Assembly: GCF_000242615.2 (NCBI RefSeq)
Contig: NZ_KI912268.1
Coordinates: 709,443 to 773,442 of the forward strand
Source of the DNA: Holophaga foetida DSM 6591
Lineage (GTDB): Bacteria; Acidobacteriota; Holophagae; Holophagales; Holophagaceae
DNA: 64,000 nt
Direction of reading: 5' to 3'
A program made the translations under genes and the position numbers. Each line of letters starts with the position of its first letter. Within the stretch, counting starts at the first letter, position 1. Of the stretch, positions 27,901-34,790 are shown piece after piece. The notes under the pieces were generated by a model, which saw only the letters and a program-made list of their open reading frames with translations, did no database searches and was not told where the DNA came from.

Positions 27901-28817
27901 GTGAGGCGAACGAAGCACGACAAGTTGCGCACCAGACCGATCAGGCTCTGTGCAGTTTGGCCTCGGCGCTGGAATCAGCCACCTCCGAGAGCGAACGCCT
28001 GGAACGCAATCTGACTGCGCGCCTTGACCGTCTCCTCGACGAACACATTGGGGGCATGATCGCGGAGGCCATGGGGGCCGCGAACGACAAAGAACTCGCG
28101 GCTTCAGCCAAGGTGTTGGCCTCTTGGTGGACAACCCCTGAGTTTCGTGAGGACTTCACCCGTTGGGAGGAGACCACCCGGGCCGAAGTTGACCGATGGG
28201 TCCGTCGGACCATGGAGGAGTTGGGACGGCGACTGGGCTCCGTGGAATTCAAGCAGGCCTTCCCCGGGCTAAAGGCGGCTTTTGATGCAAGTGGACTCGA
28301 CCCTCAAGCGAAAGGGCATCCCTGGTGGAAGTCGCTGGAAACTGTCGCCAAAATTGGTGGTAGCCGGGACGTGATCTACAAGGTGGGAAAGTTCCTGGGC
28401 GTCAAATTTAAACCCTGGGGTGCCGTAAAACTGGCTTCAAAGGTCTCAAAATTCAGCGTCGTCCTTTCGGGAATCGGAGTCGCGCTCGACGCCGCGGATT
28501 GGGTCGCGTCGCATAAGCAGGCGGGGAAGCGAGAGAAAGCCCGCAAGGATGCTTGGGAATTCCTGCGTCGGTCGAGAGACGAACTACGCGCTACCATCCT
28601 GAGTTCGGGAGATGCCAGCGGTGTGCAAGCCTACCTGACCCTGAACCAGGAAGAGATGCAAACCCTGGCTACCCAATTGCGAATCGAGGCCGCAGAAGCC
28701 CGGCAGAGTGCTTGCCGATTCGACGCTCGGATCAAGCGCCTGGGAACGATTATGATCGATGCTCGGGACAGGCTCGGGCTGGAGAAGGAAGAGGAGACGA
28801 GCCATGTCGATGCATGA
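24933..28817 (+). CDS. Large dynamin-like protein with two GTPase domains
   Basis: 1294 aa. Domain 1: P-loop GRTGAGKSS at residue 95 and switch motif DTPGINGWG. A hydrophobic hairpin lies around residues 500-560 (VAGLLVGAGGAGATWIAGGL, GAYVVAAGVLAGMSTLL). Domain 2: P-loop GDYNTGKTS at residue 767, VDTPGFQS, and NRAD in place of NKxD. Long helical stretches follow, with another hydrophobic patch near the end. This plan fits bacterial dynamin-like proteins that act on membranes in pairs. GGAG 6 nt before ATG 24933 sets the start. Its last 14 nt overlap the next GTPase gene. A defence or membrane-stress role is inferred. Confidence 0.85.
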   Translation: MIKQRKMGEPRPLVEAISQAIEDGKGAIKSLELKFNSVQMELRKASELVEPWQTAGASSAADAFCRMLGEREAEIQRLFERQRACLTTLNLAFFGRTGAGKSSLIEALTHGTGETVSKGESDWTVEVRPVAWSGCRLLDTPGINGWGRTEKRTSLEAQARLAVETADLVFLCFDSQSQQEGEFAKVAEWIHAYGKPSIAVLNCRNQHWRFPPRVEFATQRRNLSQAVQQHEGNIRDGLTSLGLGSIPVVALSAKRALMARAREPFLGPDATTFARHRAEHGQARLLAWSNLPVLEALVVEALERDAAGIRLGMLVAQVRGAVDRLEAELAQTENEAEQLSKVMEAAANSLLKTLGYPPEGKARAGLSDVRIKDDLLSELERLRRAPFTVPEEGEFQIHCRQMFEASFGKLRSSALARADRAVLDSFDRREELSSEAFATEVFDESATQKAADEVLAKAGKFLERKVNLTLKDTGIDLACLIQAQPDPVKGNAGKAWAWAGNISRVAGLLVGAGGAGATWIAGGLAVAAANAWNPFGWTAGAYVVAAGVLAGMSTLLNWFGGKAARKAEESRARARREALHSAKRSVDNAFGNYFERLTQVAAEKGIEALGQTLSHPLREAIAARLVLQATKKARAQFHNLRKALPERDPQTVINEAALAVENHSHPGRTDSGGLVWRGEDWIMDPEGLVAQQAPEQPVRALSRRTTLEGILDSLRDFFTLDHPKAGAGKAWLTSARKTLLECPGGSESVADLDLILQTGRPRLHLLGDYNTGKTSFLKRLLIDAGEPVPPDATVRANPTTSQVTEHAWEGFTLVDTPGFQSLRAEDTQTAADPIPDATHLVCLFQPNLLGSTLDLLCPVLEGNLGKGLAPKLERALFVINRADELGPDPEYAPEEFDRACERKQKELMEALRRRGIEVDPARVVCMAADPFGRVGNRQDVNATEFDPFRDWDGITLFIKAVRSAGKRAKRLGLDISLLEGGLARAGRFRCEANEARQVAHQTDQALCSLASALESATSESERLERNLTARLDRLLDEHIGGMIAEAMGAANDKELAASAKVLASWWTTPEFREDFTRWEETTRAEVDRWVRRTMEELGRRLGSVEFKQAFPGLKAAFDASGLDPQAKGHPWWKSLETVAKIGGSRDVIYKVGKFLGVKFKPWGAVKLASKVSKFSVVLSGIGVALDAADWVASHKQAGKREKARKDAWEFLRRSRDELRATILSSGDASGVQAYLTLNQEEMQTLATQLRIEAAEARQSACRFDARIKRLGTIMIDARDRLGLEKEEETSHVDA

Positions 28818-30519
28818 AAGTGGGTGGGAGGAGTCTGCACTCCAGACCCTCCGTGAGGCTGTGGGAAACGCCGCGGTGGAGGTTGTGGAGGCGGAGTGGC
28901 AGGTGCTCACGGTGGTGGACCGACCGAGGGTGACACTATTCGGTTCTTACGACTCAGGCAAAAGCAGCCTCCTCAAGCGCCTGCTGGTTGAGGGCGGAGT
29001 AGGTGTTCCTGATTGGCTTACTGTCAGCGCCCGGAGGGAGACCTTCGAATCGCGTGAAATCGATGCCCTGGGATGCCGTTTCTGTGACACGCCCGGCATT
29101 TCGGGCGGGAACCCCGAGCATGAATTGCTTGCTCGGGAAGCCGTCACCCTCACCGACGTGATCCTCCTGGTCCTACCACCCCAACTACTCACAGGTGACC
29201 GCGAATCCATACTTTCAGTGCTAAACGGTCAGGCCTTCGCCGGCCGGGGGCTAGCCATGACGGAAGCCGTGATCCCTGTGGTAGCGAAACTTGACGAGGG
29301 CTCTGTGGATCCATCGGAGGATCCGGAGGGATACGCCGAATTTCTAAAGCGTAAGAAATCGGAATGGGGCGATTTCCTCCAGCGCGTCGGCCTTTCACCA
29401 AAAGGATTTGAGCCGTTCTTAGTAGTGGCCGATCCTTTCCAGCGGGTGCAGAACCAACTCTCACCAAGGCCGGAGGATTACGGTACGGCCTATCGCACCT
29501 GGGATGGCATCGAGGCATTGGTGACGGCCCTTCTTGGCCTTCCGACTCGCCTGGAAGCCCTGCGCACAGCCGCTCGGAAACGTTATCTCTCCTCCAAGCT
29601 GGAGCGGCTTCGAGATGAGGCCCTCGCTCGGCAGACGGACCTCGCCCTCGGCCTCGCAACGGCTTCAGCCGACTACGAACGCCATGCCCTTAGTTTCGAA
29701 CAGCTTGATACCCTGGAACAGGCCGCCCGAGCGTCGCTGGACGCTTGTCTAGAGGAAGAAATCCTTGCCGCGGCCAAGGCGCAACCTGAGAATGCGAAAC
29801 AGGCCGTACGACATCTAACAGAAAAGCTTGATCCGGCCGTTTCCCGATGGTGGGATGAGCATACGGCCAGGGTTGGGAAACTAGCAGAGGACATACAAGC
29901 TGCATATTTGGCCCGTGCGCGCTCGGAGAGTGCATCTCATGCACAGGGTCTGTTCGACGAGGACCCCGCCCCCAAGCGCGGCCAGCGTTTCGGGAAACCC
30001 AAAGTGGCTCAAGCCGCAGGCCAGATTCTGGGCAAGACCAGGACCCTGCTGCGCGAATTCCAGGAAGAACGGCTTGGAATAACCATGAAGAAGGCCCGGG
30101 AGGAACTCCAGGCCATGAAGCAGGCGGGCAACTTCAAAACCTACCAGAAAACCGCGGGGAGACAAGGCTTCAAGACCCTCTCCGAGGCCAAGTCTGCAGA
30201 AGGTGCGCTCAAGATTGAAATCGCCTCAAACGTGGTCGCCGCGATTGTGGAATTGGGAAGCATGATCTATGACCTCGTGGAGCAGGACCGCATCGACCAG
30301 AATCGTCTGGACCGCCGGGCCACACTACGCACTGCGCTGGACCAGGAGGCCGGACGAATTGCCCAAGAAACCTGGAACGAGTGGGAGCCAAACATCGAAA
30401 CCCTTCGCGAATGGATCGAATTGCACCGCGCAGCCACCGAAAAGGTACAGGCTGTCCTCCAAGAACAACTGAACCTGACCATAGCCACCCTTGGGCGTCT
30501 GGATTGTCTTCTGAGTTAG
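28804..30519 (+). CDS. Dynamin-like GTPase, partner of the upstream tandem GTPase
   Basis: 571 aa. P-loop GSYDSGKSS at residue 47, switch motif CDTPGISGG, and AKLD at the G4 position. The rest is long helical, coiled-coil-like sequence with a weakly hydrophobic segment near residue 475 (IASNVVAAIVELGSMIYDLV). The start ATG lies inside the end of the upstream gene (14-nt overlap) behind GAGGAGA, so the two are made together. Its P-loop region resembles domain 2 of the larger protein, suggesting a shared origin. Bacterial dynamin pairs are known to protect against phage or membrane damage; that role here is inference. Confidence 0.85.
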   Translation: MSMHESGWEESALQTLREAVGNAAVEVVEAEWQVLTVVDRPRVTLFGSYDSGKSSLLKRLLVEGGVGVPDWLTVSARRETFESREIDALGCRFCDTPGISGGNPEHELLAREAVTLTDVILLVLPPQLLTGDRESILSVLNGQAFAGRGLAMTEAVIPVVAKLDEGSVDPSEDPEGYAEFLKRKKSEWGDFLQRVGLSPKGFEPFLVVADPFQRVQNQLSPRPEDYGTAYRTWDGIEALVTALLGLPTRLEALRTAARKRYLSSKLERLRDEALARQTDLALGLATASADYERHALSFEQLDTLEQAARASLDACLEEEILAAAKAQPENAKQAVRHLTEKLDPAVSRWWDEHTARVGKLAEDIQAAYLARARSESASHAQGLFDEDPAPKRGQRFGKPKVAQAAGQILGKTRTLLREFQEERLGITMKKAREELQAMKQAGNFKTYQKTAGRQGFKTLSEAKSAEGALKIEIASNVVAAIVELGSMIYDLVEQDRIDQNRLDRRATLRTALDQEAGRIAQETWNEWEPNIETLREWIELHRAATEKVQAVLQEQLNLTIATLGRLDCLLS

Positions 30520-30600
30520 GGGGAAGGGTACTCGTAATGTTTGCAATAACACTCGGCTCCCTCGCTCCAGGACCTCCGGTTCACCCTCTCAGAGCATGGT

Positions 30601-30738
30601 TCAGCACCGGGGCAGGTAGAAGTAGACCAGGCGGGGGGCCAGCATGGTTTCGGAGGAGACCTGCTCATCCAAGGTCGAACTGAAACCACGGAGGCCTGCC
30701 CGGAACACTCCCCACCAATCGGAGCACGCCTCGTTCAT
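30601..30738 (-). CDS. Small protein coupled to the LRR-like gene (or its shifted C-terminus)
   Basis: 45 aa, starting in an ATGA overlap with the stop of the LRR-like gene, with AGGA just upstream. Codon choice is GC-rich at third positions like a real gene. Sequence: Trp-rich start (NEACSDWWGVFRAGL) and an end VYFYLPRC. It could instead be the true C-terminus of the LRR-like protein reached by a frameshift, since the open frame continues upstream of the ATG. Confidence 0.45.
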   Translation of the reverse strand: MNEACSDWWGVFRAGLRGFSSTLDEQVSSETMLAPRLVYFYLPRC

Positions 30739-31487
30739 CCAGTCCTGGAAGCCACCTGACTTCCCCACCACCCCAGAATCCTGCCTGTCCATCCCACCGG
30801 AGCCCAGCCATGCGGCAGTCGCAGGGTTCCCCCCAGGCAGAGATTCACCGGCGGGGCGGCTCGACGGGGGATTGACTTCAGCACCAGATCCCCCCCGATC
30901 CGAATGCCTTCCCCCCACCCTTCCAGTAAGGGCAGATCGGCGAGGAGGACATCGCCTCCGCAGTTCAGGTTGGCGGGCATCTGGCGCAATCCGAGGCCTC
31001 TGCATTCCAACCCGTCCTGGATCTCCAAGCCTTCGGGTAGCCAACGCAGGTCCGGGCAACGGGCGAGCCTGAGTCGCTGAAGACGGAGGCCGCGTGGCAG
31101 CATCCGCAAGCCCGCGCAGGGAACGCAGCCCTGATCGATCAGGGGCAAGGGTGGCCTGCCGGGCCCCCGCCAGTGAGACTGGAGCAGACTGAGGGCCAAG
31201 TCCGGCTTCCAACCCTCCCAGTTCAGCATGGAGAGGGGATGGATACCCTCGCTTTCCAGCAATTCCGCCAGAACCCCAAAGAGCTCGGGGCGGGCCTGGG
31301 CAAGGCGCGCCCCGCACTTCGCTTTGCCCAGGGCGGAACTCCGGGCTTCCCCCGGCGAACTGGACAGGATGACTTCCAGGGCCGTCCGCTGCGGAATACC
31401 ATTGGCTTCCATTTCCGCCAGACAGGCTCCGGGCCCCAGCCCCAGGAGGGTGAGGCAGCGAAAGGTCCAGGCCAGACTTTCATTCAT
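30735..31487 (-). CDS. Short leucine-rich-repeat-like protein
   Basis: 250 aa. The C-terminal half has irregular LRR-like repeats with pattern L..LP.GL.I...L.C.GLGL..MP..L..GGDVLLADLPLL. The same style of repeat occurs in the larger protein at 47591-49156, so the two are probably related. The N-terminal half is helical and unassigned. It follows the coiled-coil gene by 15 nt in the unit controlled by the palindrome at 32274. I chose the ATG in MNESLAWTF; an in-frame start 5 codons up is possible. Confidence 0.7.
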   Translation of the reverse strand: MNESLAWTFRCLTLLGLGPGACLAEMEANGIPQRTALEVILSSSPGEARSSALGKAKCGARLAQARPELFGVLAELLESEGIHPLSMLNWEGWKPDLALSLLQSHWRGPGRPPLPLIDQGCVPCAGLRMLPRGLRLQRLRLARCPDLRWLPEGLEIQDGLECRGLGLRQMPANLNCGGDVLLADLPLLEGWGEGIRIGGDLVLKSIPRRAAPPVNLCLGGTLRLPHGWAPVGWTGRILGWWGSQVASRTG

Positions 31488-31502
31488 CACCCCACCCGGC
31501 AA

Positions 31503-32204
31503 TCAGGCCCTGTCGAGATGCCTCAGCACCTCTTCCAGGGCGAAACCCGTTTCAGCCTTGAAGTCGTCTTCAAGCCTGCAGATCTCCTGCTCGACATCCT
31601 GAATCTCCGAGCGCAGCACCCGGCACTTGCCATCGACCTCGCCCGCTTCCGCGGCCACCGTAGCCTCCATCAAGGCCTGATCGCGCAACAGATCCAGACT
31701 ATCGCAGTGGCTGATCCACCCAGCCTTGACGGACTTCTGGATCTCCCTCCTCATCCGCGAAACCCGGTCCTTCAACTCCTGGGCGAGGGGCCTGAGACGA
31801 CCTCGAAGCCTATCCAATTCCCCTTCCAGGCGCTGACGGCGTGCCTGGGCATCCTGCGCCCGGGCTTCCAGGTGACCTGGGCAAAGAGCCCTCGCCGCAT
31901 CCAGATCCGCTTTCAGGCGAGCCCGCCGATGGATCCGCTCCAACTCCCCCTGGATTGCCTTCCATAGGAAGCCGGTGGCCTTGCCTTCGCGCACATAACG
32001 GTACGAACTCATGCCCAACACAAAAAGAGGCAACTCACTGCGGAAGGCCTGCTCAAAGGGTTCCACCAAGCGACCCCGGTACGACCGCGAATCCGCCCCA
32101 AGCAGCTCAGCCCGGTACGTGATGCCATCCAGCACCAGGCTCACCCGGACATCCGCCAAGGAAGCCAAGTTCTCGATCTGAACCTCAAATCGCATTTCGG
32201 ACAC
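31503..32204 (-). CDS. Coiled-coil protein of unknown function
   Basis: 233 aa, starting at GTG behind GGGAGG (7-nt spacing); the ATG three codons later is the alternative. The N-terminal 75 residues look like a small beta-rich domain (FEVQIENLASLADVRVSLVLDGITYRAELLG). The remainder is charged coiled coil (RRQRLEGELDRLRGRLRPLAQELKDRVSRM). I recognise no family. It is the first gene downstream of the 32274-32292 palindrome and leads into the LRR-like gene. Confidence 0.75.
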   Translation of the reverse strand: MSEMRFEVQIENLASLADVRVSLVLDGITYRAELLGADSRSYRGRLVEPFEQAFRSELPLFVLGMSSYRYVREGKATGFLWKAIQGELERIHRRARLKADLDAARALCPGHLEARAQDAQARRQRLEGELDRLRGRLRPLAQELKDRVSRMRREIQKSVKAGWISHCDSLDLLRDQALMEATVAAEAGEVDGKCRVLRSEIQDVEQEICRLEDDFKAETGFALEEVLRHLDRA

Positions 32205-32273
32205 GCAGCGACCTCCCAATGATTACCCCGGGCCAAGCCCCATGGGCCTTAGGTCCAATCATCGCTCTCCCAT

Positions 32274-32292
32274 GCAGACAATGGTTGTCGCA
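32274..32292 (-). promoter_or_regulatory. 19-bp palindromic operator, copy 1 of 6
   Basis: On the minus strand TGCGACAACCATTGTCTGC. A -10-like GATGAT starts exactly 10 nt downstream (32258-32263), followed by the coiled-coil gene whose GTG is 69 nt from the palindrome. Right half is imperfect. Confidence 0.7.
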
Positions 32293-32347
32293 AGTCAATC
32301 TGACGCGACTGCTCCCCGGGGGACATGCCCGGGCGACTATGAAGCCT

Positions 32348-33466
32348 TCACCCGCCCATTGCATGCAGATGCTCCGCTTCTCCGCGCCGCGCCCGGAGGG
32401 CCTCCGCGACCTTGACCCAGGAGGGGTAGGCCGCCTGCTGGTTGCACCCCGGAGGGGCAATGGCATGAGCCTTGTGGTGAGAGACGCCGATGCGATCCAG
32501 CCTGTGCTGTGCCTTGCTTCCGAGGGCCACGACCATTGCGTTCGGGAACAGGGCCAACTGACGCCGGAGGAATCGACTCCCGCACTCCTGTTCCACAGCT
32601 TTCGGCACAGGTCCTGTCGTGACCATGGCCGAACAGAGGACCGATTCCGTCATCCAGACCTTGCGAAGTTGTTCATCAAAGGAAAGGTCAGGCCAGCACA
32701 ACTGGAAGAGCTTCCGCGCATTCCTGTGAAACAGGCCCTGCCCCTCCCGAAAGGCCCAGTAGGCGTGCTGTATAGCTTCATCCATCGTGGCATGGTCTCC
32801 GGGACTGGGATCCCCGGGTTCCGCGAAGACCAGAACCAGTTCCACCTCCGAGGGCGAACCGGTAGCCCCCAGGAACCCACGGGGGATGTGACCCTGGGCA
32901 GGCTCCCACCTCATGGTTGTGCAGATGCCATCGAAGTTCGGGCAGCGGTACGCATGGGAAAGCATGTCCCTGACCGAGACGCACGGGGCACAGGCCACCT
33001 TGGCAACTTGAGCCAGGGGAATGTCAGCCGTATGGATCTCAATCGCTATCCGGTCCTTTGGGAGAGGGGGGCAAGGCTTCGGTTCCTGGCCAGGGCCACT
33101 GGTGCTCTGAACCGCCGTGGAACCTTTGGGAAGTGATCCACCCTGGGCCGGAGGGGCAATGGTGCAATAGCCGTTGGCACACACAAACCCCGCAAGATCA
33201 GGGGTGCGGATCTTGTACCGACTGCCATCGCCCTGATAGACCGTCATGCCAAGCACCTGCCCATAAGTCGCACCGCGCTCGGCCGCCTCCTGGGCGAAGG
33301 CGACTATGGCATGCCGTGGACCCTTGCCCAGGCGAATATCGTTCTGCTTGCCAGGGCCGAGGACCCAATGTTCCAGTTCAACCCCAAGGGTCCGGGCCCG
33401 CCGCTCCAGGGATGCGGTGTAGGCGGCAGCCTCCTCCGACGTGAGGGTCTTCCTTGCCAGGGTCAT
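32348..33466 (-). CDS. Uracil-DNA glycosylase superfamily-like protein with extra N-terminal domain
   Basis: 372 aa. The C-terminal two thirds show UDG-fold landmarks: VLVFAEPGDP (motif A position), HRNARKLFQLCWPD, VWMTESVLCSA, FPNAMVVALGSKAQHRL and HAIAPPGCNQQ (motif B region). The first ~140 residues are a separate domain with DGSRYKIRTPDLAGFVCANGYC. It most resembles family 4/5-type enzymes in layout, but the catalytic residues are not standard, so substrate is unknown. GGGAG 6 nt before the chosen ATG sets the start. It is the last gene of the unit led by the hen1-pnkp genes. Confidence 0.7.
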   Translation of the reverse strand: MTLARKTLTSEEAAAYTASLERRARTLGVELEHWVLGPGKQNDIRLGKGPRHAIVAFAQEAAERGATYGQVLGMTVYQGDGSRYKIRTPDLAGFVCANGYCTIAPPAQGGSLPKGSTAVQSTSGPGQEPKPCPPLPKDRIAIEIHTADIPLAQVAKVACAPCVSVRDMLSHAYRCPNFDGICTTMRWEPAQGHIPRGFLGATGSPSEVELVLVFAEPGDPSPGDHATMDEAIQHAYWAFREGQGLFHRNARKLFQLCWPDLSFDEQLRKVWMTESVLCSAMVTTGPVPKAVEQECGSRFLRRQLALFPNAMVVALGSKAQHRLDRIGVSHHKAHAIAPPGCNQQAAYPSWVKVAEALRARRGEAEHLHAMGG

Positions 33467-33520
33467 TATGTCTCCCATTCATCGTCTTCAATATGGCCCT
33501 CGCTAGAGGGAAAACCTGAA

Positions 33521-34519
33521 TCAAAAACGCAGCATGCGCTCAATCTCCTCGGGGGAAGGCTCTGCCCCCCGATACTGCGCCTCGAACCGCACCCGGTTCA
33601 GCAGCCCCTTGAGGGCCCGGACGCTGCCCTCTACGCTTTCCGCAATCAGCTCAATCGCCCTCTCTGAGACAGCGGGAACCTCCACAGACGATTCGGCCTC
33701 CACCAGGCCTCGAAGGATCGCTTTCCGTGTTTCCAGGCCGGGAGGCTGCACCTCCAACGCCAGCCCTCCGGTGAGAAGGTCGAATAGTCGGGGATGCAAC
33801 TTTGACCGCAGGGACTGAAGGGGAATATCGCTGGAGGCCACCACGCGAGTGCCGCTTTCCATGGCAGCTTCCAAGATTTGGCGAAGCTCTTCCTGGGTGC
33901 GCTCCATCAGGAAGAGTATGTGCAACCCCTCCAGGAGAAGGAGGTCCGCCGCTTGGAACTGTCGGCGCAGAACGGTGGTGTTTTTGCTCTTGATGGCCTC
34001 GCTCAGCCGATCAAAAAAGGCGTCCATCTTGAGGTAGATCACCTTGGAGAGTGGCTTGGCCTGAAGAAGAGCCCTGCCGATGCCTACCAGGAGGTGCGTT
34101 TTCCCGACACCTGGTGGGCCTGAAAGGAACAGCGGCGATAGACCATTCCGGAAGATGCCACTCCCGTCCACAAAGGCATTCGCCGCTTCAAGAACCGGCC
34201 TGTTTTCAGGGCCCACCAGGAATCGTTCCAACTCGAATTCCCCAATATCGGACAAGAAGGCCGCAGAGGAAATTGCGATGCCGCCGCCTGGATTGCGACC
34301 GCCCAGCACTTCGACCCAGTCGTCTCCCAGGGCCAATTTGCTGAGGCCACCGGAGCGATGCTTGCGAATCTCCAGTGACGTGCCCTTGATCACGCCGACG
34401 ATATCAAAGCTCGGCTCCAGTTCCATACATTTCGGTTTCATATTCGCGAAATCCCACTTATCCCGTCCCTGGTCCGTGGGCAGGAAATCGTCGGAATCGA
34501 GGATCAGAATGCGCAACAT
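33521..34519 (-). CDS. DnaA/Hda-like AAA+ ATPase without DNA-binding domain
   Basis: 332 aa. Walker A GPPGVGKTHLL begins at residue 134, inside a DnaA domain-III-type core (IYLKMDAFFDRLSEAI, LLLLEGLHIL, SSDIPLQSL, LHPRLFDLLTGGLALEVQPPGLETRKAIL). The Walker B end is LLLLEG rather than the usual LLLDD, so hydrolysis may be altered. No domain IV helix-turn-helix follows. The first ~110 residues are not DnaA-like. It lies 8 nt after the small membrane gene in the pnkp unit. Likely an ATP-dependent adaptor or loader for repair factors, which is inference. Confidence 0.8.
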   Translation of the reverse strand: MLRILILDSDDFLPTDQGRDKWDFANMKPKCMELEPSFDIVGVIKGTSLEIRKHRSGGLSKLALGDDWVEVLGGRNPGGGIAISSAAFLSDIGEFELERFLVGPENRPVLEAANAFVDGSGIFRNGLSPLFLSGPPGVGKTHLLVGIGRALLQAKPLSKVIYLKMDAFFDRLSEAIKSKNTTVLRRQFQAADLLLLEGLHILFLMERTQEELRQILEAAMESGTRVVASSDIPLQSLRSKLHPRLFDLLTGGLALEVQPPGLETRKAILRGLVEAESSVEVPAVSERAIELIAESVEGSVRALKGLLNRVRFEAQYRGAEPSPEEIERMLRF

Positions 34520-34527
34520 GGTCCCTC

Positions 34528-34755
34528 CTAAGGACGTTCCCGGTTCGGCGGGACCTTATCCCCCGCGCTTGTTCTCAAGGCTGGCCGCAAACCTATGGCC
34601 ACGATCCGGCAGGCGCCGAAAAGGGTGAACTCCCCCAGCAGGCACAACACGTAGCCCACCTGGAGCCCGAAGAAGCCCGCCAGGGTGACCTTCAGCATCA
34701 GGGGCCAGATCAGTACCGAAAAGAGGCAGTCCAGGGTTTTGCGTGTCATGCCCAT
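34528..34755 (-). CDS. Small membrane protein in the RNA-repair unit
   Basis: 75 aa with two hydrophobic stretches (FSVLIWPLMLKVTLAGFFGL, YVLCLLGEFTLFGACRIVAI) and a polar tail. Third codon positions are GC-rich as in real genes here. It lies 35 nt after pnkp and 8 nt before the DnaA-like gene. No family recognised; no strong ribosome site. The ATG two codons later is an alternative start. Confidence 0.6.
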   Translation of the reverse strand: MGMTRKTLDCLFSVLIWPLMLKVTLAGFFGLQVGYVLCLLGEFTLFGACRIVAIGLRPALRTSAGDKVPPNRERP

Positions 34756-34790
34756 AGCATCGGGTCAATGGAACGACTTTCCCCGTCGCA

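Noticed and set aside
21884..30600. Search for a repeat of the tRNA-Met 3' end marking an integrated element
   Set aside because: I did not find a copy by reading; a computed search is needed before claiming attachment sites.
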